Of a stretch of 64,000 nt of DNA, positions 51,601-59,707 are shown in pieces; positions within the stretch are counted from its first letter, which is position 1; each line of letters starts with the position of its first letter. Where the stretch lies: assembly GCA_046597375.1 (NCBI GenBank), contig JBKJKM010000174.1, positions 16,809 through 80,808 of the forward strand, written 5' to 3'. The stretch comes from DATLED01 sp046597375 (GTDB taxonomy: Bacteria > Actinomycetota > Acidimicrobiia > Acidimicrobiales > CADCTF01). The notes under the pieces are model-generated. The model saw nothing but the letters and a program-made list of their open reading frames with translations. It searched no databases and had not been told where the DNA came from. The translations under genes were made by a program, and so were the position numbers.

Positions 51601-51786
51601 GGTGACGATCAGCTGCATGTCGATGGCCAGCGGCGCCACGGCTCGTTGCGTCATGGAGGCCGAGAGACCGTCCACGAAGAACAGCACTCCGCAGAACAGC
51701 CCGACTCCCAGAGTGACGCCGACTGTCGTCGAGAGGGTGCGGCGCGGGTTGCGGAGGAGATCGGCGAGCACGTACCTAACCAACAT
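48682..51786 (-). CDS. Large two-module FtsX-type ABC permease
   Basis: 1034 residues. Two FtsX-type halves: the N-terminal helix (about 15-35) is followed by a long extracytoplasmic domain, then helix groups near 430-530 and 560-620, a second extracytoplasmic domain and final helices after 900. The first periplasmic segment carries a CARDB/DUF11-like beta unit (GGETAVTLEIANTGEVDAHDV), unusual for a permease. Overlaps the upstream ATPase by 11 nt. Probably extracts or transports a lipid, lipoprotein or peptide. Confidence 0.85.
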   Translation of the reverse strand: MLVRYVLADLLRNPRRTLSTTVGVTLGVGLFCGVLFFVDGLSASMTQRAVAPLAIDMQLIVTQPIGASLRMTQTFEPSGRPPAGGETAVTLEIANTGEVDAHDVTIRSVPVDEVPFVPHSASVDGIPLEGIDGNPFAHGQARTGFNLGTLAPGSSRRVTYRARAAAEVRVDASTVASTYSSRENPIPGTANEAAQVDLRDLATRIAAVDGVAAASPLSIADLGVSRLTGAGTTLSGPAKIFAFDDEYAARDDSIRIVDGTLSADGAVVSAEVAAALGLAPDDTLSVHLPDDSTIDLVVSGIADLSRARSLFSSRRGGDLETFVYTANCVVVSPGTFADVVQPAFDRAAAAGTGRVKTPPIREVDIALDRSLLDADPATAKLETGRLGGDVVAVASNSDYLLDNISNTLGVAAGDADVAKRLFLFLGVPGGFLAAMLAAYSGTVLAEAQRREQAMLRVRGAARRHLLRMLALRTGALTAVGSATGLVSGYLLAAAILGKESLDRANPSSLATSAILGTFGGFAATGLALYLTGRRSIDREIIGDRARHTLGVPVWRRARLDIIGVAVVAVGTAVAVRAGAFAGVPGSVYFGRKVTLNVALLVLPLAVWITGGLLGARAVGAFLGRTQPQSTSALGRPVPSLYRLSIGRRPWSISNGAFIVSLIVALATCLAAFTASYDAAKVRDARYANGADIRITPSPTSGRRYTVDDVKVFQTPGIAAATPVVYELSNVILRSARTSDPANLAAVDPATYPSIAPLTGSRFTDGSPDVAFRELRNDPSAILVSEDMAAFLKVEVGDTLDVVLARATDAQVEVPLHITALFERLPGFPDGADAVMAISEHTSAVPSKVPDFFLATAAGTGNAGLRAAVDSIRADATNDGELQIDTRTTTLASDQSSLAALNIAGLVQLDSTFSLAMAVVTIAIFVFCLLLLRRREYITLRAQGLGASTIRWLITLEATTVAVVGALAGVAVGVVMGAYFVAVLRPLFVLTPAYAVPIGGVAIAVVLVFIATIASTTVASRMVNRLEPTELLRDE

Positions 51787-52477
51787 TGACCGGCTCCCGC
51801 GCTCGGACGGGTCGCCGCAGCTCGACGGTTCGGTCGAGGTGGGCGGCGATCGCCGGGTCGTGGGTGACGAGCACCAACGTTGCGCCCATCTCTCGCTGCA
51901 CCTCGACCAGGAGCTCGATCACGACCCTGGCGCTGCGTTCGTCGAGGGCGCCGGTGGGTTCGTCGGCCAGGAGCACCGAGGGGCGGTGGATGATGGCCCG
52001 GGCCACCGCCGCCCGTTGACGCTGCCCTCCGGACAGCTGATCAGGAAGCCGGGTCGCGAGCTCGCCGATCCCGAGTCGGTCCAACACCTGGGCCACGTCC
52101 TGGATCGAGCCGGCTGATGTCTCGCCGTGGCAAATCGCGAGCTGCAGACCTACGTTCTCCTCGACCGTCAGGTGGGGAAGCAGGTTGTCGGCCTGGTACA
52201 CCATCCCCAGGCGCTCCCGTCGGAATCGGACCCGGCGCCGCTCGTCGAGGTTGGAGACCGTTGCGGCACCGATGGCGACGGTGCCCGCCGTGGGGAGAGC
52301 GAGCCCGGCGAGGAGGCCGAGGAGCGTCGACTTGCCACAGCCGCTGGACCCCATCACCGCCACGCTGGCTCCTGCATCGACCGTCAGCGACACGGGATCG
52401 AGTGCCCGCACGACTTCGGCGCGGCTCCGGTGCTCGACCATGAGATCGACGGCGACGATCGTGTTGTCGGTGGTCAT
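51776..52477 (-). CDS. MacB/LolD-type ABC ATPase (second)
   Basis: 233 residues. Walker A GSSGCGKST, signature LSGGQRQR, Walker B VLLADEPTGALDE and the H-loop VTHDPAIA are intact. Overlaps the large permease by 11 nt and the third ATPase by 4 nt. Probably an active ATPase of the permease at 48682. Confidence 0.87.
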   Translation of the reverse strand: MTTDNTIVAVDLMVEHRSRAEVVRALDPVSLTVDAGASVAVMGSSGCGKSTLLGLLAGLALPTAGTVAIGAATVSNLDERRRVRFRRERLGMVYQADNLLPHLTVEENVGLQLAICHGETSAGSIQDVAQVLDRLGIGELATRLPDQLSGGQRQRAAVARAIIHRPSVLLADEPTGALDERSARVVIELLVEVQREMGATLVLVTHDPAIAAHLDRTVELRRPVRAREPVNVG

Positions 52478-53148
52478 CTCGTCACGACCGCTCCGCCATC
52501 GAGCGCGTAGCGGTGCTCGGCCAGATCAGCCAGGGCCAGGTCGTGGGTGACGAACAACACGGCAAAGTCGGCGTCCATCACCTCATCGACCACGCGCGCG
52601 GCCGTCTCGCCGTCGAGCTGGGCGACGACCTCGTCGGCCAGCAGAAGCGCGGGCTCGTTGGCCATCGACACGGCCAGCGCCACCCGCTGGGCCTCGCCGC
52701 CGGACAGATGGCGGGGACGGTGACCGGCGCAGTCGGCGACATCGAAGCGCTCAAGCAGGCCCATGGCTCGGGCTCGGGCGGCTGGGCGCGAGCGGCGTCC
52801 TCCGAAGGCCAGTGCCACCTCCACGTTCTCGCGAGCGGTGAGGAACGGGATGAGGTTGTCGGATTGGAGGGCGATGCCGATCCGGTCGGCCCGCAGCCGA
52901 GCGCGATGGCGGTCGTCGAGCTCGCTCATTGCGACGCCATCGATCTCCACGGTCCCGGAGTCGGGCTGGAGAAGACCCGCGAGAAGGGAAAGGAGCGTGG
53001 ACTTCCCGCTGCCGGACGGGCCGACGAGGCTGGCCTTCTCGCCCGGCCGGATCGCCAGGTGCACATCATCGAGCACGAGGGTCGCAACAGTGGCGCTCTC
53101 GAAGGACTTCGACACACCGTTGAGCTGCGCGATGGGGGTCGTGATCAC
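52474..53148 (-). CDS. MacB/LolD-type ABC ATPase (third)
   Basis: 224 residues. Walker A GPSGSGKST and LSGGEAQR are intact; Walker B is ALLLADEVVAQLD, where DEPTGNLD is usual, so the catalytic Glu is kept but the following loop diverges. Two ATPases beside one two-module permease suggest an asymmetric ATPase pair. Overlaps lipoprotein and second ATPase genes by 4 nt each. Confidence 0.85.
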   Translation of the reverse strand: MITTPIAQLNGVSKSFESATVATLVLDDVHLAIRPGEKASLVGPSGSGKSTLLSLLAGLLQPDSGTVEIDGVAMSELDDRHRARLRADRIGIALQSDNLIPFLTARENVEVALAFGGRRSRPAARARAMGLLERFDVADCAGHRPRHLSGGEAQRVALAVSMANEPALLLADEVVAQLDGETAARVVDEVMDADFAVLFVTHDLALADLAEHRYALDGGAVVTR

Positions 53149-54086
53149 GAGGCGCGCCTTGCTGGGGGAGCGCTTGCGAACACCTCGGGGGCGGTCTCGA
53201 GGGCGTGGGCCTCGATGGCGAGGACCGTCTGGCTGGCCTCGGCGAGTGCGTCGGCGCTGAGCACGAGGAAGTTCAGGAGCTCGAAGCGGTCCTGGTGGAG
53301 GCTGGCGTCGAGTGGGACGTTCTTGATCACGCCGACACCAGGGGCGTAGTACTTGTTCTCGTTGTCAGGTGCCCCGACGTTGCCTTCCTGGACCACGAGC
53401 ACGTCATCGAAGCACCCGAAGATCACGCACTCGCGCACGCCAACCCGCACTGGTTCGCCGACCGAACCCGCTTCCTCCGGGGCTTGGCCGATGAACCACC
53501 GTGGCGTTTCGATGGTGACATCCATGGGCGAGAGGATGCCGACGATCTGCCCGTCGCCCGAGCCCAGCCAGGCGGTGTCGATGTTGGTGTACTCACCGCC
53601 CTCGAAGTCCTCGTCGTAGCCGCCCAGGATCCAGACGTTGCCGTGCTTGTCGAGCGCCATGTAGTCCATGCCGATCTGTGCGACCTCCCCGGAGTCTGTC
53701 GACTCGCCCAACATGGCCACGGTGGGCACGCCATCGATCTCGCGGATGACATCGGTGATGGTGACGATGATCCCGTGGGGAACCGTGCGTGAGCCGACCT
53801 CGGTACTGCCGCCGTACACCCATTGCGTCCCCGGCTTCAGTGGGTGGTAGAGGTTGGTGGAGAGGGTCGGGTCGACGAAGTTCGCCGGATCGAACTCGAT
53901 CTTCGTGCCCTCGTTGCCCGGATCTGTGGCCAGCCCCTCGTTCTTGGTGCCCGACCCGCTACAGGCGGACACCACGAGCATGGTTGCCATCACCGGCACC
54001 ACAATCCTGCGCCATCGGTCCAGGCTCGTCCTGCTGCGGAAGTACCGGATGTCGGACCTCGTTGAGGACGATGCCGTAGGGAACAT
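53145..54086 (-). CDS. Lipoprotein heading the ABC exporter operon
   Basis: 313 residues. A lipobox VVSAC lies about 40 residues from the ATG, so the N-terminal extension may be long or the true start internal. The mature protein is beta-rich and aromatic (NLYHPLKPGTQWVYGG, YMALDKHGNVWILGGYDE) with one Cys pair (VRECVIFGCFD). No enzymatic motif. As the first gene of seven in a row with overlaps, it may be the substrate-capturing or adaptor component. Confidence 0.7.
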   Translation of the reverse strand: MFPTASSSTRSDIRYFRSRTSLDRWRRIVVPVMATMLVVSACSGSGTKNEGLATDPGNEGTKIEFDPANFVDPTLSTNLYHPLKPGTQWVYGGSTEVGSRTVPHGIIVTITDVIREIDGVPTVAMLGESTDSGEVAQIGMDYMALDKHGNVWILGGYDEDFEGGEYTNIDTAWLGSGDGQIVGILSPMDVTIETPRWFIGQAPEEAGSVGEPVRVGVRECVIFGCFDDVLVVQEGNVGAPDNENKYYAPGVGVIKNVPLDASLHQDRFELLNFLVLSADALAEASQTVLAIEAHALETAPEVFASAPPARRAS

Positions 54087-54190
54087 GAAGCCCCTATACA
54101 GGACCGTTCCTGAAGATCGCCTGAATGCCGGCGATCAGGTCCGACGAAGTGTGCCCGAGCCCGCGGCTGCACGGACGGCTTCGTGCACGA

Positions 54191-55018
54191 TCATGGGAAC
54201 TCCGGCATGACCTCCGCAGCGAATGCTTCGACGCGAGCGCGCCCTTCTTCGGGCCATCCGCAGACGAGGTAGCCCCACCCGCCGTCGCGCCACTTGGCGA
54301 TGTATCTGCGGAGAGTGTCGAACGGGTCGGACAGCGACACCGAGGCGGCGCGGAGGACTGACGCGGGGTCGCGACCGCCTTGCTCCGCGAGCTCGTCGAT
54401 GCGGGCAGAGGATTCCCGCAGGGAGTTGGGCGTGCCGAACCCGTGCCACACGTCCGCGAAGCGGGCCACCAGCGGCAGGGTCCGTCGCGGTCCGGTCCCG
54501 CCGATCCACAACGGCGGGTGCGGCCGTTGCACCGGCAGCGGCAGCATCCGGGCGTTGGCCAACGACACGACGTGGCCCTCGTAGGACACGGTCTCACCGG
54601 TCATCAGTCGCTTGATGATCTCCAAGGAATCCTCGAGCAGGTCGAAGCGGGCTCCCCGGTCGGGAAACGGAATGCCTAGCGCCGAGTGCTCGGGCTCGAA
54701 CCAAGCGGCACCCAGCGACAGCTCGAGCCGGCCCTGCGACGCGTGATCGATCGTCATCGCTTGCGTCGCAAATACGGAGGGGTGACGATATGTCGCGCCG
54801 GCCACCAGGAGGCCGAGCCGGATGCGGCTGGTCTGACCGGCGAGGGCGGCCAGTGTCGTCATGCCGTCAAAGCATTCGCCGGGTCCATCGCCATACATCG
54901 GCTGGAAGTGGTCGAAGCCCCAGGCGCCGTCGAAGCCGAGGGCTTCGCCGAACTGGGTCCGACTGACGACCTCATCCCATGGCATGCGCTGCTGACCGAC
55001 ATCGATACCGAATCGCAT
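54191..55018 (-). CDS. LLM-class F420-dependent oxidoreductase
   Basis: 275 residues. FGIDVGQQRMPWDEVV, GFDGAWGFDHF and the RLGLLVAGATYRHPSVFATQAMTIDHAS block are features of the TIGR03560-type F420-dependent oxidoreductases. Substrate unknown. The gene stands alone on the minus strand, divergent from the VOC gene. The 104 bp between its stop and the exporter operon contain nothing notable. Confidence 0.85.
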   Translation of the reverse strand: MRFGIDVGQQRMPWDEVVSRTQFGEALGFDGAWGFDHFQPMYGDGPGECFDGMTTLAALAGQTSRIRLGLLVAGATYRHPSVFATQAMTIDHASQGRLELSLGAAWFEPEHSALGIPFPDRGARFDLLEDSLEIIKRLMTGETVSYEGHVVSLANARMLPLPVQRPHPPLWIGGTGPRRTLPLVARFADVWHGFGTPNSLRESSARIDELAEQGGRDPASVLRAASVSLSDPFDTLRRYIAKWRDGGWGYLVCGWPEEGRARVEAFAAEVMPEFP

Positions 55019-55182
55019 CGCCGCTTTCTAGCCTCCGCGCCGGCCCTTCGAGGCAGTAGAGCGTGTGCATGTCAGCCCGCAACGCCGGGCCGCTCGATCC
55101 GAGAACACCAGGCCCCGAGAAATCTCCGCGATCGAGGTGAACATCGCTCCGTTTCCCATCTCGATAGTGAAGTGCCGCTCGC

Positions 55183-55211
55183 TTGACATCATCGATATAC
55201 GAACCTACGTT
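55183..55211 (+). promoter_or_regulatory. Sigma70-type promoter of the VOC gene
   Basis: TTGACA, 17 bp, TACGTT: perfect -35 and good -10 with ideal spacing. The start would fall near 55218, giving an 18-nt leader with GAAAGGGAGG before the ATG at 55236. It is the clearest vegetative promoter in the window. Confidence 0.7.
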
Positions 55212-55235
55212 CCCCTCTGACGAAAGGGAGGCTTC

Positions 55236-55709
55236 ATGGCTATCGACCCCATCCCGGAGAACTATCCGCAGGTAATCCCGTACCTCACGGTCGACGGTGC
55301 CGCGCAGGCGATCGACTTCTATGTCTCGGTGCTCGGCGCCAAGGAGCGCATGAGGATGCCGGGTCCTGACGGCAAGATCGGCCACGCCGAGCTCGAGATC
55401 GGCCGAGGCATGGTGATGCTCAGCGATGAATTCCCCGACATGGGCGGCAAGAGTCCCAAGACCGTGGGCGGCAATCCGGTCACGGTGATGACGTACGTCG
55501 AGGATGTCGACGCGGTCTTCGAGAGAGCGCTTCGCGCGGGTGCGACGGAACGTCGCCCGCTCGAAAACCAGTTCTACGGTGACCGCTCGGGACAGTTCGA
55601 GGATCCTTTCGGTCACCTCTGGTACGTCGCATCGCATATCGAGGATGTCTCCGAAGAAGAGATGGCGAAGCGCTCGGCCGACCTCATGGCTGGAGACGCA
55701 CCGGCCTGA
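55236..55709 (+). CDS. PhnB-like VOC-family protein
   Basis: 157 residues. VIPYLTVDGAAQAIDFYVSVLGAKE is the typical PhnB/glyoxalase N-terminus; GHAELEIGRGMVMLSDE and FEDPFGHLWYVASHIEDVS complete the fold. PhnB-like proteins lack a defined reaction despite their glyoxalase fold. It has a strong promoter and ribosome site and is convergent with the next TetR gene. Confidence 0.82.
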   Translation: MAIDPIPENYPQVIPYLTVDGAAQAIDFYVSVLGAKERMRMPGPDGKIGHAELEIGRGMVMLSDEFPDMGGKSPKTVGGNPVTVMTYVEDVDAVFERALRAGATERRPLENQFYGDRSGQFEDPFGHLWYVASHIEDVSEEEMAKRSADLMAGDAPA

Positions 55710-55756
55710 CACCTCGTCCAACGGGAGCATGCCTTCGAGCAGCAGGAGTGGCGGCG

Positions 55757-56392
55757 TCAGGAGGTGGGCCGCGCCGGAGCTGCCCGGGTTTGCCATGCGG
55801 CGGCAACCGAGTGTTCTGCGTTCTCGCGAGTGTCGCCGGCTGCGGTGAAGATCGCGATCGCCATCGCCGGCGCGTGGGTTCGGAGGTCCGCCTGTGTCAG
55901 TACGCCAGACACTGCGAGGGATGTCAGCCCATGGCCGCTGGCCCAGTAACGCAGCGCAACGTCGCGAGGATCGACGTCTTCGCTGAATCTGCCGGCGCGC
56001 TGTGCCTGGCCTGCTCCGCCGACGAGGAGCTCAAGGCCGGCCGCGGCGCTCTCGGGATCGGGTAGGTCGAATGCCGCGTCGAACATCACTCGGTAAAGGT
56101 CAGGATTCGCGAGGGCATGCTCGACGTAGGCCATACCGAGAGCCGCGAGGTGGCGAACGGGATCGCGGGTAGGTCGCACCGTGGCGAGGCGGTCACCGAG
56201 GCGGATAAAGCCCTCCTGACGGACGGAGCTCCACAGTCCCGGCATCCCACCGAAGTAGGTGTAAACGGCCATCGTCGACACGCCGGCTGCGTGGGACAGG
56301 GAGCGGAGCGTTACCGGCTCGCGCCGAGCGAGCATGGCCGCGGCATGCTCGATCAGGGCTTGCCGCACCGCCGGGGATGGCGCTCGGGGCAC
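55757..56392 (-). CDS. TetR-family regulator
   Basis: 211 residues. HTH segment LRSLSHAAGVSTMAVYTYFGGMPGLW is clear; the C-terminal domain resembles the TetR_C WHG group. It is divergent from the RidA gene, with a palindrome between them, so it may control both. Confidence 0.82.
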   Translation of the reverse strand: MPRAPSPAVRQALIEHAAAMLARREPVTLRSLSHAAGVSTMAVYTYFGGMPGLWSSVRQEGFIRLGDRLATVRPTRDPVRHLAALGMAYVEHALANPDLYRVMFDAAFDLPDPESAAAGLELLVGGAGQAQRAGRFSEDVDPRDVALRYWASGHGLTSLAVSGVLTQADLRTHAPAMAIAIFTAAGDTRENAEHSVAAAWQTRAAPARPTS

Positions 56393-56403
56393 GGCAGTGA
56401 ACG

Positions 56404-56419
56404 TAGCATGGATATGCTA
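56404..56419. promoter_or_regulatory. Palindrome between TetR and RidA
   Basis: TAGCATGGATATGCTA: 6-bp arms TAGCAT/ATGCTA with a four-base centre, midway between divergent starts (56392 and 56452). Candidate TetR operator; TATGCT within it may be a -10 of the RidA gene. Confidence 0.5.
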
Positions 56420-56451
56420 TGGTATGTGCCTCCCAAGAATGGAGTGAGCCC

Positions 56452-56859
56452 ATGACTGTCGAAGTACTGAACCCTGACGGCTTGCCAAAACCGGACGTCT
56501 ACCGTCAAGTCGCCGTTGCCACGGGAACGCGCATCGTGTTCATGGCCGGGCAGGTGGCGCGAGACGCTGACGGTGCACCGGTGGGCCCCGGCGACCTCGC
56601 GACACAGGTCGAGCAGGCCTTGCGAAACGTCAACACCGCCATCGAGGCTGTTGGTGGCACGTTTGCGGACATCGCGAAGCTGACCGTCTACGTGGTCGAC
56701 TGGACCACGGACAAGATGCCGGCGCTCGGCGAGGGAGTCGGAACGGCGGCCTCCGCGCTCGGCATCGACCCGCTGAAGCCCATCACGCTCATCGGTGTTG
56801 CCGCCTTGGGGGAGCCCGACCTCCTCGTCGAGATCGAGGCCATTGCGGTGCTTGCCTGA
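56452..56859 (+). CDS. RidA/YjgF family deaminase-like protein
   Basis: 135 residues. IVFMAGQVARDADG, QALRNVNTAIEAVGGTF and VVDWTTDKM are RidA family blocks; classical RidA hydrolyses reactive enamine/imine intermediates. The C-terminal VEIEAIAVLA carries the conserved E near the active site. The substrate may be specialised, since it pairs with a TetR regulator rather than with amino-acid genes. Confidence 0.85.
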   Translation: MTVEVLNPDGLPKPDVYRQVAVATGTRIVFMAGQVARDADGAPVGPGDLATQVEQALRNVNTAIEAVGGTFADIAKLTVYVVDWTTDKMPALGEGVGTAASALGIDPLKPITLIGVAALGEPDLLVEIEAIAVLA

Positions 56860-57111
56860 CTGGGGCGTGGGTAGCGGAACCACCGACTTGCAATGTCAGA
56901 CCAATCCGACACCCACTGTTCGGTTCTCGAGCACAACCCGAGGTGGGACTTCGATGGCCACCAACGCTGGGCTCGGAGAGGGCGCTGCTGGTTCAGCGTT
57001 TGCCCCGATGGGCTCGGCACCGCTCCTTCGGTCTCGGTCCTACCGCCGGACTACGCCCAGTTCATAACCAGCACTGCATCCCGAGTACGAACAGGCGATC
57101 GACAAGCACCG
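56860..57111. other. 252-bp stretch with a possible eroded gene
   Basis: No intact gene. A frame at 56893-57123 begins MSDQSDTHCSVLEHNPRWDFDG but has no ribosome site, while a different frame near 57070-57117 ends HPEYEQAIDKHR before a TAG, like a genuine protein terminus. The pieces do not join in one frame. It could be a decayed gene or chance. Confidence 0.25.
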
Positions 57112-58344
57112 CTAGAGATCTGATGCGGGGTGAATGCCCAGCGCGGTGGGTCCGATGTACTCCATGACCTCGTTCGGCGAATAGCTCTGCATGAAGGGAC
57201 CTGCGCGCACGTCCCGGTAGAGCCGAGAGAGACGGCTCGCGTTCATGTAGCCCGCGCCTCCGGTCATCGTCATCGCGTTGTCCACGACGTCGATCGCCTT
57301 CTGGTTGATCGTGAACTTCGCCGCTTGAAACTCGACGAACAGGTCCTCGAGCTCTTCTCGCCGCTCGTCACCCATCGGGTGCGAGTCGAGGTAGGAGTCG
57401 ATCAGCGAGGTGACCCGATCAAGCATCGACCGGCAGATCGACAAGTCGATCTCGATCGTTGCGGCATGTCTCTGCACGCCCGGGAGCGACGCCGCCAATG
57501 TCCCTCCTGACGGCAGCTTTGTCCTCGATGTCACTACGGCATAGGCATCGTCCCGCGCCGACTCGGCTATGCCCACCAAGCCGCCGAGGAGACCGGACAC
57601 CTGCGCCATCACGGAGATGAGCACCATGTCGGGCATTGTGCCCCACGGGTGGGTCAGCACGACGGCCTCGTCCGGGACCTCACAGTCTTCGAACAAGATG
57701 TCGTTGCTGCCCGAGGCGCGCATGCCGAGGGCATCCCAGTTCTCGACCACGGTCATTCCCGGCGCGCCGCGCGGCACCGAGCAAACGGCGGTCGTGCGCA
57801 TCCCGTTCTCGTCGACCACCGCCGTCACCGAGAACAGGTCTGCAGCGGGTGAGAGCGTTCCGAACACCTTTCGCCCAGTCAGCGTCCAGCCTCCAGCACG
57901 TCTGGTGGCCTGCAACATGGGGTGGAGCAGCGTCGTCCCCCGCTCCGTGAGCGGCGCACACACCACCTGGTCACGAACTCGCCGGCGCAGTACTCGATCG
58001 AAGAACTCGGTGACACCATCGTTTCCGTGCCGAGCCATACCCGCTCGCATGCGCACGAGTCCGAAGGTCGACCCCAGATGCATGTTCACGGCGATCGCAG
58101 TCGACCCGTCGCCACGCCCGAGGCGGTTCATTCCCACCGCCCAGTCGTGCACGGAGGACACGCCCATACCGCCGAGTTCTTCCGGGATCAGGGCTCCCAG
58201 GAATCCTGACTGCCGCATCTCGGTGATCGTCTCGTGCGGGAATGTTCCGTCACGATCGTGCTCCTCGGCCCGCTCTGCCGCACTTCTCCCGTGGACAGTC
58301 GCCAACTCGGCGAACCGTCTTCCCTCCTCGCTCGTGGGCGTCAT
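57112..58344 (-). CDS. Acyl-CoA dehydrogenase/flavin monooxygenase family protein
   Basis: 410 residues from the ATG at 58344. The N-terminal helical part (GFLGALIPEELGGMG), the beta domain (WTLTGRKVFGTLSPAADLF) and the C-terminal type 2 domain (MTMTGGAGYMNASRLSRLYRDVRAGPFMQ) follow acyl-CoA dehydrogenase architecture. The catalytic Glu of YEGT is absent, and the C-terminus resembles DszC/HpaB-type flavin-dependent enzymes, so oxygenase activity is possible. A longer N-terminus is open but without homology. Confidence 0.8.
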   Translation of the reverse strand: MTPTSEEGRRFAELATVHGRSAAERAEEHDRDGTFPHETITEMRQSGFLGALIPEELGGMGVSSVHDWAVGMNRLGRGDGSTAIAVNMHLGSTFGLVRMRAGMARHGNDGVTEFFDRVLRRRVRDQVVCAPLTERGTTLLHPMLQATRRAGGWTLTGRKVFGTLSPAADLFSVTAVVDENGMRTTAVCSVPRGAPGMTVVENWDALGMRASGSNDILFEDCEVPDEAVVLTHPWGTMPDMVLISVMAQVSGLLGGLVGIAESARDDAYAVVTSRTKLPSGGTLAASLPGVQRHAATIEIDLSICRSMLDRVTSLIDSYLDSHPMGDERREELEDLFVEFQAAKFTINQKAIDVVDNAMTMTGGAGYMNASRLSRLYRDVRAGPFMQSYSPNEVMEYIGPTALGIHPASDL

Positions 58345-58451
58345 CGCGCGACGCCACGGCTCATCCCCCCCTACAAATCCTCGCACGCCGGCGAGTTCGC
58401 TGCTCGGCGAAGGGCAAATCCGATGGCAGAGAAAAGGTGCAGCATTGGGCG

Positions 58452-58985
58452 ATGCCAAACAGGGTTGTCCTTGTCACCGGTCCATCTGGTGCCGGTAAGA
58501 CCGTGACCGCTGAGACCTTCGCCGCGACGAGGCAGTCGCCGACGGCTCTCCTCGATCAGGATCTGGTGCGGACCTTCGTGAAGTCTGGCTTCGCTCGGCC
58601 AGATGTCGAATGGGGTCCGGAGGCAGAACGGCAGTGGCTCTTGAGTCGGTCGATCTGTCTCGATGCGATCGGCCGCTACCTCGACGAGGGCTTCGACTGC
58701 GTGATCGACGTCTACGCGCCAGGTCCGGATGAACTTTGGCGCGGGCCCGTTCGGAAACGAGGTGCCCGTTTCGACACGGTGGTCCTTCGACCGAGCCACG
58801 AGATTGCAGCTGCGAGGAACCAGATCCGGTCAGACCACGAGCCGACCGATGCTGCCGCCCACCGGCGGAACTATGAAACCTTCGGCGGACAGGCGCCCGT
58901 GCCGGGTGCAGTTCTCATCGACAACACCTCGATGTCGGTGGTGGAAGTCGTTCGCGCGATCGAGCACCTTCTGAACTGGTCTTGA
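58452..58985 (+). CDS. P-loop small-molecule kinase-like protein
   Basis: 177 residues. Walker A GPSGAGKT at about residues 9-16, then LLDQDLVRTFVKSG and a DVYAPGPDELWRGPV segment; the C-terminal VLIDNTSMSVVEVVRAIEHLL is typical of the AAA_33/chloramphenicol phosphotransferase-like group. Substrate unknown. Divergent from the acyl-CoA dehydrogenase gene. Confidence 0.75.
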   Translation: MPNRVVLVTGPSGAGKTVTAETFAATRQSPTALLDQDLVRTFVKSGFARPDVEWGPEAERQWLLSRSICLDAIGRYLDEGFDCVIDVYAPGPDELWRGPVRKRGARFDTVVLRPSHEIAAARNQIRSDHEPTDAAAHRRNYETFGGQAPVPGAVLIDNTSMSVVEVVRAIEHLLNWS

Positions 58986-59060
58986 CCGAGTTGCTGCGCG
59001 CCCGGCGATGAGGAACAGCGCAGAATCGCCCGGAGGTCGTTCACTGACCGCTTGAACTCT

Positions 59061-59603
59061 TCACCGAACGGCGCGGCGCTCGGCCAGAGCCAGCCGCCGA
59101 CGGGCCATGTAGCGCAGTCCCGAAATCGGTTCGCGGTCCTCGACTCCAGCGAGGGCTTGCACCGCTGGCGACGCGGGATCGGCTGACCGCTGGACGGCCT
59201 TTCCGAGAGCGTCGATGGCCCCGGCCCGCACCCCGGGATCCGGGTGGTCCAGCATCTCGACGGCCCGCGGGACGAAGAGGTCGTCGCTCGGGCGGCACGC
59301 GTTCTCCTTGCACGCATCGCAAGCGAGCGCATGGAGGGCTCGCTTCAAGACATCCGGGTCCTCGTCGTCGAGAGCCGCGACGAGATCCGGTAGCGACGCC
59401 TCGTCGACGAGGTGGTCGAGGATCGAGGCGCATCCCCGACGGACGAAGGGATCGGCGTGCCGCAGGCCTCGCCGCAGCGCCGGCAGGGCCTCGGGCGACC
59501 CCGCCCGCATCAGATGGCGCCGAGCCCGCTGACGGGTGCCGGCCTGAGCCAACAGCCTCACCCACCCTTCAAAATCGCCACCGGCCGGCGTCTCTCTCTG
59601 CAT
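59061..59603 (-). CDS. HEAT-repeat protein
   Basis: 180 residues from the ATG at 59603 (a TTG at 59612 is an alternative). About four HEAT-like helical pairs: ALPALRRGLRHADPFVRRG, LPDLVAALDDEDPDVLKRA, AVEMLDHPDPGVRAGAIDALG. A cysteine-rich loop ACDACKENAC interrupts the third repeat and could bind metal or be redox-active. Scaffold role likely. It is divergent from the selenoprotein gene across 104 bp. Confidence 0.7.
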   Translation of the reverse strand: MQRETPAGGDFEGWVRLLAQAGTRQRARRHLMRAGSPEALPALRRGLRHADPFVRRGCASILDHLVDEASLPDLVAALDDEDPDVLKRALHALACDACKENACRPSDDLFVPRAVEMLDHPDPGVRAGAIDALGKAVQRSADPASPAVQALAGVEDREPISGLRYMARRRLALAERRAVR

Positions 59604-59707
59604 CCCCGGCAAACGCTACGGAGACGGGATCCAAGCCACCAACGAATTCTTGATCGACCCACGAGCTGCACAGGACGGCCCCCGCTCCTCACCGGTAGGT
59701 TACGAGG

